Below are positions 43,837 to 53,107 of a DNA stretch of 64,000 nucleotides, one piece after another. Under the pieces are notes generated by a model that was not told the origin of the DNA, ran no database searches, and worked only from the letters and a program-made list of their open reading frames with translations. Source of the DNA: Clostridia bacterium. GTDB lineage: Bacteria > Bacillota > Clostridia > Christensenellales > Aristaeellaceae. How positions within the stretch are numbered: the stretch's first letter is position 1; every line of letters starts with the position of its first letter. The stretch spans positions 1-64,000 of the forward strand of contig JAFUDS010000016.1 in NCBI GenBank assembly GCA_017464305.1. The letters are read 5' to 3'. A program made the position numbers and the translations under genes.

Positions 43837-44541
43837 GTGAAAGCCATTTGGAAACGGGAGCTGCAAAGCTATTTCTACACGCCGGTGGGATACGTGTTTC
43901 TGGGCGTGTTTTTGCTGATTTCCTCTGTGCTGTTCTTTTTATCCATATTGCGGCAGCACAGCGGGGATCTGCCCACCTTCATCGGGCAAATGAGCTATCT
44001 CTGGATGCTGCTGAGCCCGGTGCTGACCATGCGGCTGCTGGCGGAAGAGCATCAAAAAAAGACGGATCAGCTGCTGGTGACCAGCCCAGTGAGCCAGGTG
44101 GGGATCGTAGCAGGGAAATACCTGGCCGCGGTGACCATGCTGGTCATTACCGCGGGAGCCACGCTGCTCTATGTCGCCGTAGTGGCGATTTATGGCAAAA
44201 TCTATCCGGCTGAGCTGCTGGTGAACTATCTGGGCTTCCTGCTGCAGGGATGCGCCTTCGTGGCGCTGGATCTGTACATCAGCGGATGCGCGGGCACCCC
44301 GGTGACCGCCGCGGTCATGGCCTTTGGCGCCAATTTCCTGATCTGGATGATCGATCTGATGGAGGGGCAGGTCAGCATGGCCTGGCTTTCCGAGTGCATC
44401 AATTTCATCAGCCTATACCATCGAAACGAGCCTTTCCTGATGGGGCAATTCAGCTGGGCCGGGGTGCTTTACGAAATCAGCTTCGTACTGATTTTCCTGG
44501 GGATGACGGTTCATCATTTGGAAAGAAGGCGGAGAGGATGA
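43837..44541 (+). CDS. ABC-2-type permease (GldF-like)
   Basis: A 234-residue protein with six membrane helices. The first helix, YTPVGYVFLGVFLLISSVLFFL, is preceded by KAIWKRELQSYF, and TMRLLAEEHQKKTDQLLVTSPVS is the conserved loop of GldF/NosY-type permeases. It would form the membrane part of an ABC exporter with GldG. No ATPase gene adjoins it. The start is GTG 43837. Confidence 0.82.
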   Translation: MKAIWKRELQSYFYTPVGYVFLGVFLLISSVLFFLSILRQHSGDLPTFIGQMSYLWMLLSPVLTMRLLAEEHQKKTDQLLVTSPVSQVGIVAGKYLAAVTMLVITAGATLLYVAVVAIYGKIYPAELLVNYLGFLLQGCAFVALDLYISGCAGTPVTAAVMAFGANFLIWMIDLMEGQVSMAWLSECINFISLYHRNEPFLMGQFSWAGVLYEISFVLIFLGMTVHHLERRRRG

Positions 44542-45992
44542 AAAAGGACAGAAAGAAAGGGTGCCGGCTCTTGCATCAGCGGGCGGGCACGGGCATGCTC
44601 ATCCTGCTGATGGCGGCGGTGATCGGGCTAAACATCGGAATCACAGCTCTGGAGAAGAAAAAGGGCTGGCGAGTGGACTATTCCTTCAACGGAATTACGA
44701 CGCAAAGCGAAACAACCCAGCTCGCCCTTCAGCAGCTGGATAAAGCCGTACATATCTACGCCTTTTTCTCGAAAGGCCAGGAGGACGCTCCGCTGATGGA
44801 GCTGCTGGACAGATACGCGGCGGTTTCCGATCAGGTGACCTGGGAGCAGGCGGATCCCAGCCTGAATCCCGCGCTGGTGACCCGCTTTTCCACTGCGACG
44901 GAGAGCGTCAACTCCGACAGCTTGATCGTCTATTGCGGGGAAACCAACCGCTGGCGGATTCTCAACCCGACGGACTTCATCAGCCTGAGCATGGACGAGG
45001 AAACAGGGACCTATACCTATGCCGGGTATACCTATGAACGGGCGATCACCAGCGCCATCCTCTATGTGACCCGGGAGGAGATCCCCCGGGTAAGCATCCT
45101 GCAGGGACATGGCGAACTGGATGGGGAAACTCTCAGCGCTTTTGACCGCTTCCTGACGGAAAACCATTATGAGGTCACCTATCAGGATCTTTCCGACGCG
45201 GAATATATCCCGGACCCATCCGAGCTGATCATCTTCTTCAGCCCCATGCGGGACTTGACGGAGGTGGAGCTTTCGAAGCTGAACAGCTTTATCGACCAAG
45301 GCGGATGTTTGCTGTTTACCTGCGATTACACGGATCCGGTGGAGGAGATGCCGAACTATCTGGCCCTGTTGCGCTCCTATGGATTCCTGCCCAAGGAAGG
45401 GATTGTGATCGCGGACCGGGAGGACACCAATAGCTACTATAACAATATCCGTATCGATCTGATTCCGGAGATGCAGCGGACGGACGTGACCATGGAATTG
45501 GTGACCTCCGGAGCGGATACCGTGCTTCTGCCGGGTAGCCGAGCCTTCGAGACCCCTGGGGAGACGGATCGAAACCTGACCGTGCTCCCCGTGCTAACAA
45601 GCGGAGAAAAGGCCTATTTGAAGCAGCTGAGCGCCAGCATGACCAACGTGGAAAAGGAAGAGGGGGATGAAACCGGTCCCTTCGCCCTGGCGCTGCAGGC
45701 GCAGCGGGTGACCTCCGGAGGGTATATCAGCCGGGCCTTTATCATCGGCAGCAGCGGCGCGATGACGGAGGAGCAGATTTACGCCATGACGGATGTGCAG
45801 CAGCTGATGATTCGCATGGTGGAATACCTGACAGGGGAGAGCAACACGAATCTGGAAATCATGGCCAGAAACGCCCTTCGTCCTGGAATCAGCGCCCGGG
45901 GGAATGGATTGGGCAGCCTGATGGTCACGGTTTTGCCCCTGAGCGTGCTGCTGGTGGCCTTGGTGGTATTGATCAGAAGAAGGAATTTATAA
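44538..45992 (+). CDS. GldG-like ABC-associated membrane protein
   Basis: A 484-residue protein with one N-terminal helix (AGTGMLILLMAAVIGLNIGI), a large extracellular region and a C-terminal helix (LMVTVLPLSVLLVALVVLI). The extracellular part has the GldG/IFT52-like fold, with VSILQGHGELDG and SELIIFFSPMRDLTEVE. GldG proteins pair with GldF permeases. Its ATG overlaps the permease stop. In non-gliding bacteria the exported substrate is unknown. Confidence 0.8.
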   Translation: MKKDRKKGCRLLHQRAGTGMLILLMAAVIGLNIGITALEKKKGWRVDYSFNGITTQSETTQLALQQLDKAVHIYAFFSKGQEDAPLMELLDRYAAVSDQVTWEQADPSLNPALVTRFSTATESVNSDSLIVYCGETNRWRILNPTDFISLSMDEETGTYTYAGYTYERAITSAILYVTREEIPRVSILQGHGELDGETLSAFDRFLTENHYEVTYQDLSDAEYIPDPSELIIFFSPMRDLTEVELSKLNSFIDQGGCLLFTCDYTDPVEEMPNYLALLRSYGFLPKEGIVIADREDTNSYYNNIRIDLIPEMQRTDVTMELVTSGADTVLLPGSRAFETPGETDRNLTVLPVLTSGEKAYLKQLSASMTNVEKEEGDETGPFALALQAQRVTSGGYISRAFIIGSSGAMTEEQIYAMTDVQQLMIRMVEYLTGESNTNLEIMARNALRPGISARGNGLGSLMVTVLPLSVLLVALVVLIRRRNL

Positions 45993-45995
45993 AAA

Positions 45996-47498
45996 ATGCT
46001 GAAGGTGGAAAAGAAGCAAAAGAAAGGGTCCGGGAAAAAGGTCATCTTTGGGGGCCTTTTCCTGCTGCTCCTGGGCAGCGGAATACTGGCCTATATCGCG
46101 CTCCAGCCTCCAGAGCCGTTTCCTGTGCGGATAGATACCAGGGGCAGCCTCTGGCAAAGGGATCCAGGAGAGATCGAATGGATGAAAATCCAGGTGAAGG
46201 GCCGAAATGCCTGGATCGCGGAGCGGAATGAAGCAGGAGAAATGGTGACGCAGGTCGCCGCCGTGGAAGTGGAGAACACCGAGGATTGGGCTTTGGATGA
46301 GGTTCTTGGGGACCAAATGCTGGATGCTCTGGCTAACATGGTGTATGAAGAAATCCTGACGGAAGACGCGGCAGACTATCAGGAGAGATTGGCGGAATTC
46401 GGGCTTTCGGAGCCGGCGCTGATTGCGGAGGTCAGGTATACGGATGGCACAGAGAAGACCATTCGAGTTGGAGATAAAAGCGAAATTGATGATCAGGATC
46501 TTCGATTTATGCTGATCGATGGGGATGACCGGCTGTTCGCGGTGGCGGGGAGCCTGATGGAAGACCTGACCATCGAGCAGGCGGTGCTGCATCCAGTAGT
46601 GCAGCCGGAAATCCAGACCAGCCGGTTGGATCGCATCACCGTATGGGATAAAGATGGGAAGAAAATCAATGAGTGGACTCTGGATGGGCAGATTACGGAT
46701 GCAGACGCAGCAGGAAACTGGCTGGCCGGGTGGGAAGAGGAGAAGACATGGATCACCTATCCGGCGGATCAGGATCAGATGTCCAATTTGAAGAAGAACG
46801 CGGGGAACCTCCGGCTGGGCCTGTATGTGGCGGAGGGAACGGAGGAAAACCTGGTCCAATATGGGTTGTCCCAGCCGCAGTACCGAATCGAAATCCATCT
46901 GGCCGCGGGAACCACGGGACAAATTCTGGAGGAAGGGGCCTATGATGTGAAGGATTGGGAAGAGGAATGCCTGACCTTCGCCATCGGACAATCCCGGAAT
47001 GAAATGACGGATTACGCTCTTTACCAGGGAACCATCTATACCATGAATCATTTTACCACCGCCACCCTGACGGAGACGCGTTCCAAGGATACCACCGCCA
47101 GATATCCGGTGCTGGTGGCTCTCGAAAACTTGAGCGGCATGGAAATCTATCAGCCGGATGGCACGATCACTTCCTATGAGCTTCAGCGGAGCACCGTACC
47201 TGCGGAGGTGGAAGGGGAGGTGGATCAGGTCGTGATCAGCTGCCGAAAGGATGGGGAAGAAATTCCCTATTCCGTCTTTGAAGCGGCCTATGAAAGATGG
47301 CTGGTGATCAATGTCAGCGGAACGCTGCCAGCGGGATGGCAAAAGAAAAGCACGGAAATAAGCTATGCTTTCCGAACGCTGGCCGGAAAAACCCATACCG
47401 TCGAAATGAGCGATTTCGACGGATTGCACGACGCAGTGACTGTGGATGGCCGAACGCTGTATTACTTAATTAAGAACAGCTTTTCAGAGATGCCATAG
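45996..47498 (+). CDS. DUF4340-containing membrane-anchored protein
   Basis: A 500-residue protein with one N-terminal helix (KVIFGGLFLLLLGSGILAYIAL) and a long extracellular region with repeated beta-rich DUF4340-type segments (AEFGLSEPALIAEVRYTDGTEKTIRVGDKS; YGLSQPQYRIEIHLA). DUF4340 proteins usually follow gldF-gldG genes. It starts three bases after the gldG-like stop. The precise role in the transporter is unknown. Confidence 0.82.
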   Translation: MLKVEKKQKKGSGKKVIFGGLFLLLLGSGILAYIALQPPEPFPVRIDTRGSLWQRDPGEIEWMKIQVKGRNAWIAERNEAGEMVTQVAAVEVENTEDWALDEVLGDQMLDALANMVYEEILTEDAADYQERLAEFGLSEPALIAEVRYTDGTEKTIRVGDKSEIDDQDLRFMLIDGDDRLFAVAGSLMEDLTIEQAVLHPVVQPEIQTSRLDRITVWDKDGKKINEWTLDGQITDADAAGNWLAGWEEEKTWITYPADQDQMSNLKKNAGNLRLGLYVAEGTEENLVQYGLSQPQYRIEIHLAAGTTGQILEEGAYDVKDWEEECLTFAIGQSRNEMTDYALYQGTIYTMNHFTTATLTETRSKDTTARYPVLVALENLSGMEIYQPDGTITSYELQRSTVPAEVEGEVDQVVISCRKDGEEIPYSVFEAAYERWLVINVSGTLPAGWQKKSTEISYAFRTLAGKTHTVEMSDFDGLHDAVTVDGRTLYYLIKNSFSEMP

Positions 47499-47504
47499 GG
47501 AATC

Positions 47505-47529
47505 AAAAAACTCCCCTATGAAAGGGGAG
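47505..47529 (-). terminator. Terminator between converging genes
   Basis: CTCCCCT (47511-47517) and AGGGGAG (47523-47529) pair around ATGAA. On the minus strand the stem is followed by six T. It serves the leftward gene at 47556 and may also stop the rightward transcript. Confidence 0.8.
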
Positions 47530-47555
47530 CGAAAAATTAGGCCAGTTCCTTGTCT

Positions 47556-48047
47556 TCAGGCGAGAGAAAAAGCGGTAATAAAGCGGTCGAAATAAGTCAG
47601 GGTGATCTCCTGCCCCTTCTTGAAATCAGGCAGGGGCAGCTCCATATCCCAGTAGAACATCCGCTCCCGATCCCCGTGCTTGTCCGCTTCTCCCAGAAAG
47701 ATCAGGTCCCGATAGTTGACGCCCTCCACCAGGGAGGATTCCTCGTTCAGGTGGTCAAAAAGCACCGTCACCTGATGGGAGCGGCCATGCAGGGCGGTAT
47801 CCATATGCCGCTCATAGGCCCGCAGGGGGCGGATCAAAAGATCATAGTAAAAGATGAGAAGACCGCCGGACAGAATCAGCACCAGGGTGGTGATCAGCTC
47901 CGGACGATTCTCCTTATGATTATCGGAAATCAGGAGCAAGGCCAGGGCGACCACCGCGATCAGAAAAATGGCCAGAAAGCCAAACCAACGAATTTTAATC
48001 TGCTTACGAAGAGCGGCAAGATCCTGCTCATTATATAAAGCATGCAC
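47556..48047 (-). CDS. Two-helix membrane protein of unknown function
   Basis: A 163-residue protein with two hydrophobic helices (FGFLAIFLIAVVALALLLI and LITTLVLILSGGLLIFYYDLL) followed by a cytoplasmic beta-rich domain ending in EITLTYFDRFITAFSL. I do not recognise a named family. It is a single-gene unit convergent with the DUF4340 gene. Confidence 0.65.
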   Translation of the reverse strand: MHALYNEQDLAALRKQIKIRWFGFLAIFLIAVVALALLLISDNHKENRPELITTLVLILSGGLLIFYYDLLIRPLRAYERHMDTALHGRSHQVTVLFDHLNEESSLVEGVNYRDLIFLGEADKHGDRERMFYWDMELPLPDFKKGQEITLTYFDRFITAFSLA

Positions 48048-48161
48048 GAGGAAGACCCCTTTCTTGAAATGAAATCAACGGAGCCATTGTAACAGATGGG
48101 AATAGGAATGGCAAGGATCAAAAAAGTTAACAAAATTTTAAGATTTTGTTCAAGAAAAAGA

Positions 48162-48190
48162 TTGCATTTCTCCATCGGCTGTGATAAGAT
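48162..48190 (+). promoter_or_regulatory. Promoter of the alpha ribosomal-protein operon
   Basis: TTGCAT (48162-48167), 17-base spacer, TAAGAT (48185-48190). Transcription from here gives a leader of about 325 bases before rpsM. Confidence 0.65.
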
Positions 48191-48196
48191 TCAGTG

Positions 48197-48522
48197 GTTA
48201 AGCCCGGTCGGCTTTCGGGCGGCTGCATGTGCTTGAAAGAGCATATGTTCCGAAGGCTGGCCTCTACGTCTCTTTGATGCGCTGTCTGGCCGCGCCTTCC
48301 ATAAGCGGCTGGGTGGCGTTGTCGTGCGCCTGCTTTCACCGGGCCGCGACAGGAGCTGAGCCTCGATTTCGAGCGGTGGGTTGCCGCGAGGGTCGGGGGC
48401 GGCGGATCGGGTCCCTGGGAGGGGTGCGGTCCAGCGGTCTCTCTGGACAGGGCTTGTGGGAGAGGTCGCGATGTTTCCCCATTTGACCACAGGTCAAGAA
48501 TTTATGGAGGTGTAAGACACAC
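48197..48522 (+). promoter_or_regulatory. Long structured 5' leader of the rpsM operon
   Basis: This gene-free, GC-rich stretch holds several hairpins: CCCG/CGGG near 48204, GCCGC with GCGGC around 48290-48311, CTCGA/TCGAG near 48362-48373 and TCCAG/CTGGA near 48432-48449. In many bacteria S4 represses this operon by binding a leader. That an r-protein or another ligand binds this leader is inferred. A GGAGG lies about ten bases before the rpsM ATG. Confidence 0.5.
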
Positions 48523-48900
48523 ATGGCACGCATTGCAGGCGTTGACCTGCCCAGAGAAAAGCGCGTGGAGATCGGCCTGACCTACATTTATGGCATCGGT
48601 CTGACCACGTCGCAAAAGCTGCTGGCGGAAGTCGGCATCAATCCGGACACCCGGGTGAAGGATCTCTCCGAGACTGAAATCAGCAAGCTGCGTGAATACA
48701 TTGAGCATCACCTGAAGGTGGAAGGCGATCTTCGCCGCGAGGTGTCCCTCAATATCAAGCGCCTGATCGAAATCGGCTGCTACCGTGGCGTTCGTCATCG
48801 TCATGGCCTTCCCGTCCGCGGACAGAATACGAAGCAGAACGCTCGTACCCGCAAGGGCCCCAAGAAGACCATTGCCGGCAAGAAGAAGGCTACCAAGTAA
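48523..48900 (+). CDS. rpsM: Ribosomal protein S13
   Basis: A 125-residue small-subunit protein of the head domain, contacting 16S rRNA and the bridge to the 50S subunit. [25 protein letters not shown] and [28 protein letters not shown] are diagnostic. It is first in the operon here; infA and rpmJ, often directly upstream, are absent from this place. Confidence 0.98.
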   Translation: MARIAGVDLPREKRVEIGLTYIYGIGLTTSQKLLAEVGINPDTRVKDLSETEISKLREYIEHHLKVEGDLRREVSLNIKRLIEIGCYRGVRHRHGLPVRGQNTKQNARTRKGPKKTIAGKKKATK

Positions 48901-48949
48901 TTAGATTGAGAACCCGTCCAAAGGATGGGTTACGGAGGGAGAAAAATTC

Positions 48950-49351
48950 ATGGCACCTAAGCAAAAGCTTAAGAAGGTTTCGCGGAAACGCCGTGAGCGC
49001 AAACTGGTCGAGCGCGGCGCCGCCCATATTAAGTCTTCTTTCAACAATACCATCGTGACCATCACTGACACCCAGGGTAACGCCCTGAGCTGGGCCAGTG
49101 CCGGCGGGCTGGGCTTCCGCGGAAGCAAGAAGAGCACGCCCTTCGCCGCCCAGATGGCTGCGGAAACCGCCGCCAAAGCCGCGATGGAATATGGTCTGAA
49201 GACCGTAGAAGTTTACGTCAATGGTCCCGGATCCGGCCGTGAAGCCGCGATTCGTTCCCTGCAGGCCGCGGGTCTGGACGTGAACATGATTAAGGACGTC
49301 ACCCCCATTCCGCACAATGGCTGCCGTCCGCCCAAGCGCCGTCGCGTTTAA
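48950..49351 (+). CDS. rpsK: Ribosomal protein S11
   Basis: A 133-residue protein of the 30S platform. [46 protein letters not shown] and [18 protein letters not shown] are unmistakable. It has a GGAGGGAG site. Confidence 0.98.
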   Translation: MAPKQKLKKVSRKRRERKLVERGAAHIKSSFNNTIVTITDTQGNALSWASAGGLGFRGSKKSTPFAAQMAAETAAKAAMEYGLKTVEVYVNGPGSGREAAIRSLQAAGLDVNMIKDVTPIPHNGCRPPKRRRV

Positions 49352-49372
49352 TGTGAAGGAGGACAAGCAAGA

Positions 49373-49969
49373 ATGGCTGTCAATAAGGATCCTATTGCCA
49401 AGAAGTGCCGGAGCTTTGACATTTCTCCGGCCGTCATGGGCTATAGCAATAAAAAATCTACCCGCAATCCCGGCGGCAATCGCCGGAAGAAGGTTTCCGA
49501 GTACGGCGCACAGCTGAAGGAAAAGCAGAAGGTCAAGTTTGTGTACGGCGTTCAGGAAAAACAGTTCCATAAGTACTATCTGAAGGCCTCCAACATGAAG
49601 GGCATCACCGGTGAAAACATGCTGAAGCTGCTGGAGCTGCGGCTGGACAACGTGGTGTTCCGTCTGGGCCTGGCCAAGACCCGCCGGATGGCTCGTCAGG
49701 TGGTGGGCCATGGACATATCCGTGTGAACGGACAGAAGGTGGACATTCCTTCCTATCAGGTGAAGGTGGGCGATGTGATCACCCTGCGTCCCCGCTCCGC
49801 GGAGAGCGAGCTGTTCAAGGGCCTGCGGGAGGGCACGACGACGTTGACTCCCAAGTGGCTGAGCTTTGACGCTCCCAATCTGACTGGCAATGTTGCCGCT
49901 CTGCCCACCCGGGAAGATATTGACCTGGAAGTGGCGGAGAACATGATCGTCGAGTACTACAGCCGTTAA
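49373..49969 (+). CDS. rpsD: Ribosomal protein S4
   Basis: A 198-residue protein that starts 30S assembly and often autoregulates this operon. [19 protein letters not shown], then the S4 RNA-binding motif [42 protein letters not shown]. Only one N-terminal cysteine (KKCRSFD) remains, so it is the zinc-free form. Confidence 0.98.
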   Translation: MAVNKDPIAKKCRSFDISPAVMGYSNKKSTRNPGGNRRKKVSEYGAQLKEKQKVKFVYGVQEKQFHKYYLKASNMKGITGENMLKLLELRLDNVVFRLGLAKTRRMARQVVGHGHIRVNGQKVDIPSYQVKVGDVITLRPRSAESELFKGLREGTTTLTPKWLSFDAPNLTGNVAALPTREDIDLEVAENMIVEYYSR

Positions 49970-49970
49970 T

Positions 49971-49995
49971 GATAAGCGGCTTCGGCCGCCTTATC
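49971..49995 (+). other. Hairpin between rpsD and rpoA
   Basis: GATAAG-CGGC and GCCG-C-CTTATC pair around a TTCG tetraloop with one bulged C. There is no T-run, so it is more likely an RNA-stability or processing element than a terminator. Confidence 0.6.
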
Positions 49996-50019
49996 AGAAA
50001 GCAATTGAGGAGGGTACCA

Positions 50020-50967
50020 ATGATCGTTGAAATCGAAAAGGCACGGATCGAATGCGCCGAAGTGGGCCAGAACGGTCAGTATGGCAAATTTGTCATCGAG
50101 CCGCTGGAACGTGGATTCGGACATACGCTGGGTAACTCCATGCGCCGTGTACTTCTGTCCTCCCTGCCGGGCGTGGCTGTCAGCTCGGTGCACATTGAAG
50201 GTGTGCAGCATGAGTTTTCCACCATTCCTGGTGTAAAGGAAGATGTGACGGAGATCATCCTGAACCTGAAGAGCATGGCCTGCCAGATGTTCGCCGAAGG
50301 GCCGAAACAGGTGGTCATCGACTTCAAGGGCCCCATGGAACTGACCGCAGGGGACATCAAGACGGATGACGAAGTCGAGATTATAAACAAAGATTTGCAT
50401 ATCGCCACCCTGAACGAGGACGCTCATCTGCAGATGCAGCTGACCCTGGAGCGGGGCCGCGGCTATGTAAGCGCGGATAAGAATAAGAATCCCAGCATGC
50501 CCATCGGTGTGATTCCCATCGACTCCATCTTCACCCCGGTTCGCAAGGTGAATTACACGGTAGAAGATACCCGTGTAGGCCAGATTACGGACTATGACCG
50601 GTTGACCCTGGAGCTGTGGACCAACGGAACCCTGAAGCCGGAAGAAGCCATCAGTGGTGCAGCCAAGATCCTGATGGAGCATCTGGAGCTGTTCGTAGGC
50701 CTGACGGATCAGGTCATTCCGGTCAGCCTGGTGCAGCCGGAAGAGGATAAGAAGGACAAGGTTCTGGAGATGACCATCGAGGAACTGGATCTTTCTGTTC
50801 GGGCTTATAATTGCCTGAAGCGGGCTGGCATCAACAGCGTCGCCGAGCTGGTTCAGAAGAACGAGGACGACATGATGAAGGTTCGCAATCTTGGCCGCAA
50901 GAGCCTGGAGGAAGTACAGCAGAAGCTGGAAGGCCTCGGGCTGGGCCTGCGCCCCATTGAAGAATAA
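50020..50967 (+). CDS. rpoA: RNA polymerase alpha subunit
   Basis: A 315-residue subunit. The N-terminal dimerisation domain (1-230) shows [25 protein letters not shown] and [31 protein letters not shown]. The C-terminal domain (about 250-310) has [25 protein letters not shown] and [15 protein letters not shown] for UP-element and activator contacts. ATG 50020 follows GAGGAGGG. Confidence 0.98.
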   Translation: MIVEIEKARIECAEVGQNGQYGKFVIEPLERGFGHTLGNSMRRVLLSSLPGVAVSSVHIEGVQHEFSTIPGVKEDVTEIILNLKSMACQMFAEGPKQVVIDFKGPMELTAGDIKTDDEVEIINKDLHIATLNEDAHLQMQLTLERGRGYVSADKNKNPSMPIGVIPIDSIFTPVRKVNYTVEDTRVGQITDYDRLTLELWTNGTLKPEEAISGAAKILMEHLELFVGLTDQVIPVSLVQPEEDKKDKVLEMTIEELDLSVRAYNCLKRAGINSVAELVQKNEDDMMKVRNLGRKSLEEVQQKLEGLGLGLRPIEE

Positions 50968-51023
50968 TTGTCAGGCGCGAAGGAACTGTTTCCTGAGCGC
51001 ATTACCAGAAGGAGGAACATCCC

Positions 51024-51536
51024 ATGGCTAACCAACGTAAGCTGGGTCGCACGGCTGATCAGCGCAAGGCGCTGCTGCGCAACCAGGTGACCAATCTGAT
51101 CTGGTATGGCCGGATTGAGACCACCGAGAGCAAGGCGAAGGAAGTCCGCCGGATCGCTGATAAGATGATCACGCTGGCTATTCGCGAATGCGACAACACG
51201 GTCTCGGCCACCAAGGAGACCCACAATGACAAGGGCCAGCTGATCACCCTGGAAGTGCAGAACGACGCTCCCAGCAAGCTGCATGCCCGTCGCATCATGA
51301 TGGCGTACCTCTACGACCTGAAGGAGCCCAAGAAGGACGACGAGAACAAGGCCGAATACAAGGAACGCACCAAGGACAACAAGCATCCCGTGGTGGAGAA
51401 GCTGTTCCGTGAAATCGGGCCCAAGTACAAGGCCCGCAACGCGGAGAAGAACTGCTCCGGCGGATATACCCGCATCTATAAGCTGGGTCCGCGCCGCGGC
51501 GACGCTGCCGAAATGGTCGTATTGGAACTGGTGTAA
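51024..51536 (+). CDS. rplQ: Ribosomal protein L17 with two insertions
   Basis: A 170-residue L17; the usual bacterial form is about 115-130. The ends are canonical ([22 protein letters not shown] and [27 protein letters not shown]). Extra residues lie at about 57-85 (before [10 protein letters not shown]) and about 98-125, the second highly charged. It is the last gene of the operon. Confidence 0.97.
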   Translation: MANQRKLGRTADQRKALLRNQVTNLIWYGRIETTESKAKEVRRIADKMITLAIRECDNTVSATKETHNDKGQLITLEVQNDAPSKLHARRIMMAYLYDLKEPKKDDENKAEYKERTKDNKHPVVEKLFREIGPKYKARNAEKNCSGGYTRIYKLGPRRGDAAEMVVLELV

Positions 51537-51587
51537 GATCGCCAGAAAAATAAAAATTAGGAAACGCACAATCAAGCAAGCAAAAGG

Positions 51588-51622
51588 AATCCCCTCCATC
51601 CGCACAATGGAGGGGATTTTTC
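51588..51622 (+). terminator. Terminator of the alpha operon
   Basis: AATCCCCTCCAT (51588-51599) and ATGGAGGGGATT (51607-51618) form a 12-pair stem followed by TTTTCT. Confidence 0.9.
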
Positions 51623-51628
51623 TTCGGC

Positions 51629-52939
51629 TCACAGCATCTGGAGCAGCGCTTCCCGCTGATTTTCTACTTGGCCATCCATGACCTGATTCAGAAGGAAATT
51701 CAATCGATCGCCAATTTCCTTCCCCTGGAAGCCCAGGGCTAACAGATCTTTCCCATTCACCGCCAGATCCTTTAAGGTAAAACAGGGCTTCTGGGAAAGC
51801 AGCTCATCCAGGGCGGCGTTCAATTCCTCGCAGTGCTGCCGGGCATGGGCTGGGTTCCGAGTACCCGTAGCGATTCGGTCCGCCTGGTGGATCTGGAACA
51901 GGGCCCGGAGATCCTGCTCCCCAAATTGGTTGAGTCGGCGAAGAAGAATATTTCGTTCCGAGCTAAGGGGGATATCATGGGCCTCTACCAGGCGGACAAC
52001 GCGGTCGGAAAGCGCGCGGTCGAATCGCAGCTTTTCCAGTACCTCCCCGGCCAGACGAGCGGAATAAGCCTGATGGCCATAATAATGCCCGACGCCATTT
52101 TCGTCCGTCGTCCGGGTGAAAGGCTTGCCGCTGTCGTGCAGGAGCATGGTTAACCGGAGGGCTGGCTCCGGCGGGACATTTTCCACCGCCCGGACGGTAT
52201 GCTCCCAAACGGTGTACAGATGATGGGGGTTGTCCTGCTGATACCCGACAGCGGGCTGGAGGCAGGGGATCAGGTAGACGATTATTTCCGTAAACTCCCG
52301 GAGAATTCGGCCCACGCCGGGACCGCAAAGAAGCTTCACCAGCTCGACCCGAATCCGTTCCGCGGCGACCTTTTCCAGGGTGGGATAGAGCTTCCGAATC
52401 GCCTCAGCGGTGTCGGGCGCGATGGAAAAATCCAGCACGGAGGCGAAACGAAGGGCCCGGAGAATGCGCAGGGCATCCTCCTCAAAACGCTGGGAAGGAT
52501 TGCCGACGCAGCGAATGAGATGATTCGCCAGATCCTGCCGGCCTTGAAAAAGGTCGATCAATTCCCCCTGATTGCCGATAGCCATGGCGTTGATGGTAAA
52601 ATCCCGCCGAGATAGATCCTGATCAATCTGATCCACGAAGGAAACGGAATCTGGATGGCGATGATCCGTATAGGCCCCATCCACCCGATAGGTGGTAATC
52701 TCATAGGGAACATGATTCAGCACCACGGTCAGTGTCCCATGCTGCAGACCGGTTTCCACCACGTGCTCTCCGGCGAAGACCTCCTTCATCTGGGCAGGCA
52801 GGGCGGAGGTGCAGATATCCCAGTCCTTGGGGGGGACGCCCAGAAGGGTATCGCGAACACAGCCGCCGACGGCGTATGCGGTAAAACCCGCGGCATGTAG
52901 CCGGGAAAGAATCGATTGGACAGGGGGCGGCAGAATCAT
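51629..52939 (-). CDS. cca: CCA tRNA nucleotidyltransferase
   Basis: A 436-residue enzyme that adds or repairs the 3' CCA of tRNAs. The N-terminal head is class II nucleotidyltransferase: AYAVGGCVRDTLLGVPPKDWDICTSA, then RRDFTINAMAIG, DLFQGRQDL and EDALRILRALRFAS. The C-terminal part has an HD-like domain (LRLTMLLHDSGKPFTRT ... GHYYGHQAYSA). ATG 52939 follows GGGAGGG; the upstream extension of the frame has no good start. Confidence 0.93.
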   Translation of the reverse strand: MILPPPVQSILSRLHAAGFTAYAVGGCVRDTLLGVPPKDWDICTSALPAQMKEVFAGEHVVETGLQHGTLTVVLNHVPYEITTYRVDGAYTDHRHPDSVSFVDQIDQDLSRRDFTINAMAIGNQGELIDLFQGRQDLANHLIRCVGNPSQRFEEDALRILRALRFASVLDFSIAPDTAEAIRKLYPTLEKVAAERIRVELVKLLCGPGVGRILREFTEIIVYLIPCLQPAVGYQQDNPHHLYTVWEHTVRAVENVPPEPALRLTMLLHDSGKPFTRTTDENGVGHYYGHQAYSARLAGEVLEKLRFDRALSDRVVRLVEAHDIPLSSERNILLRRLNQFGEQDLRALFQIHQADRIATGTRNPAHARQHCEELNAALDELLSQKPCFTLKDLAVNGKDLLALGFQGKEIGDRLNFLLNQVMDGQVENQREALLQML

Positions 52940-53046
52940 GGTATCCCTCCCAAATATCGTCACGCAGGCGTAAAAGAACCGGTCGTATACGGAAACTGAT
53001 CCTGGAATGAGTATATCATAATCCTCGGAGAAAAAGAAAGGATAAC

Positions 53047-53075
53047 TTGAATCCAAGAGAAAAGTGCGATAAGAT
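53047..53075 (+). promoter_or_regulatory. Promoter of the alaX-like gene
   Basis: TTGAAT (53047-53052), 17-base spacer, TAAGAT (53070-53075). Confidence 0.65.
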
Positions 53076-53107
53076 GAGGGCAATACCACCGGAAAGGACG
53101 GAAGCCG

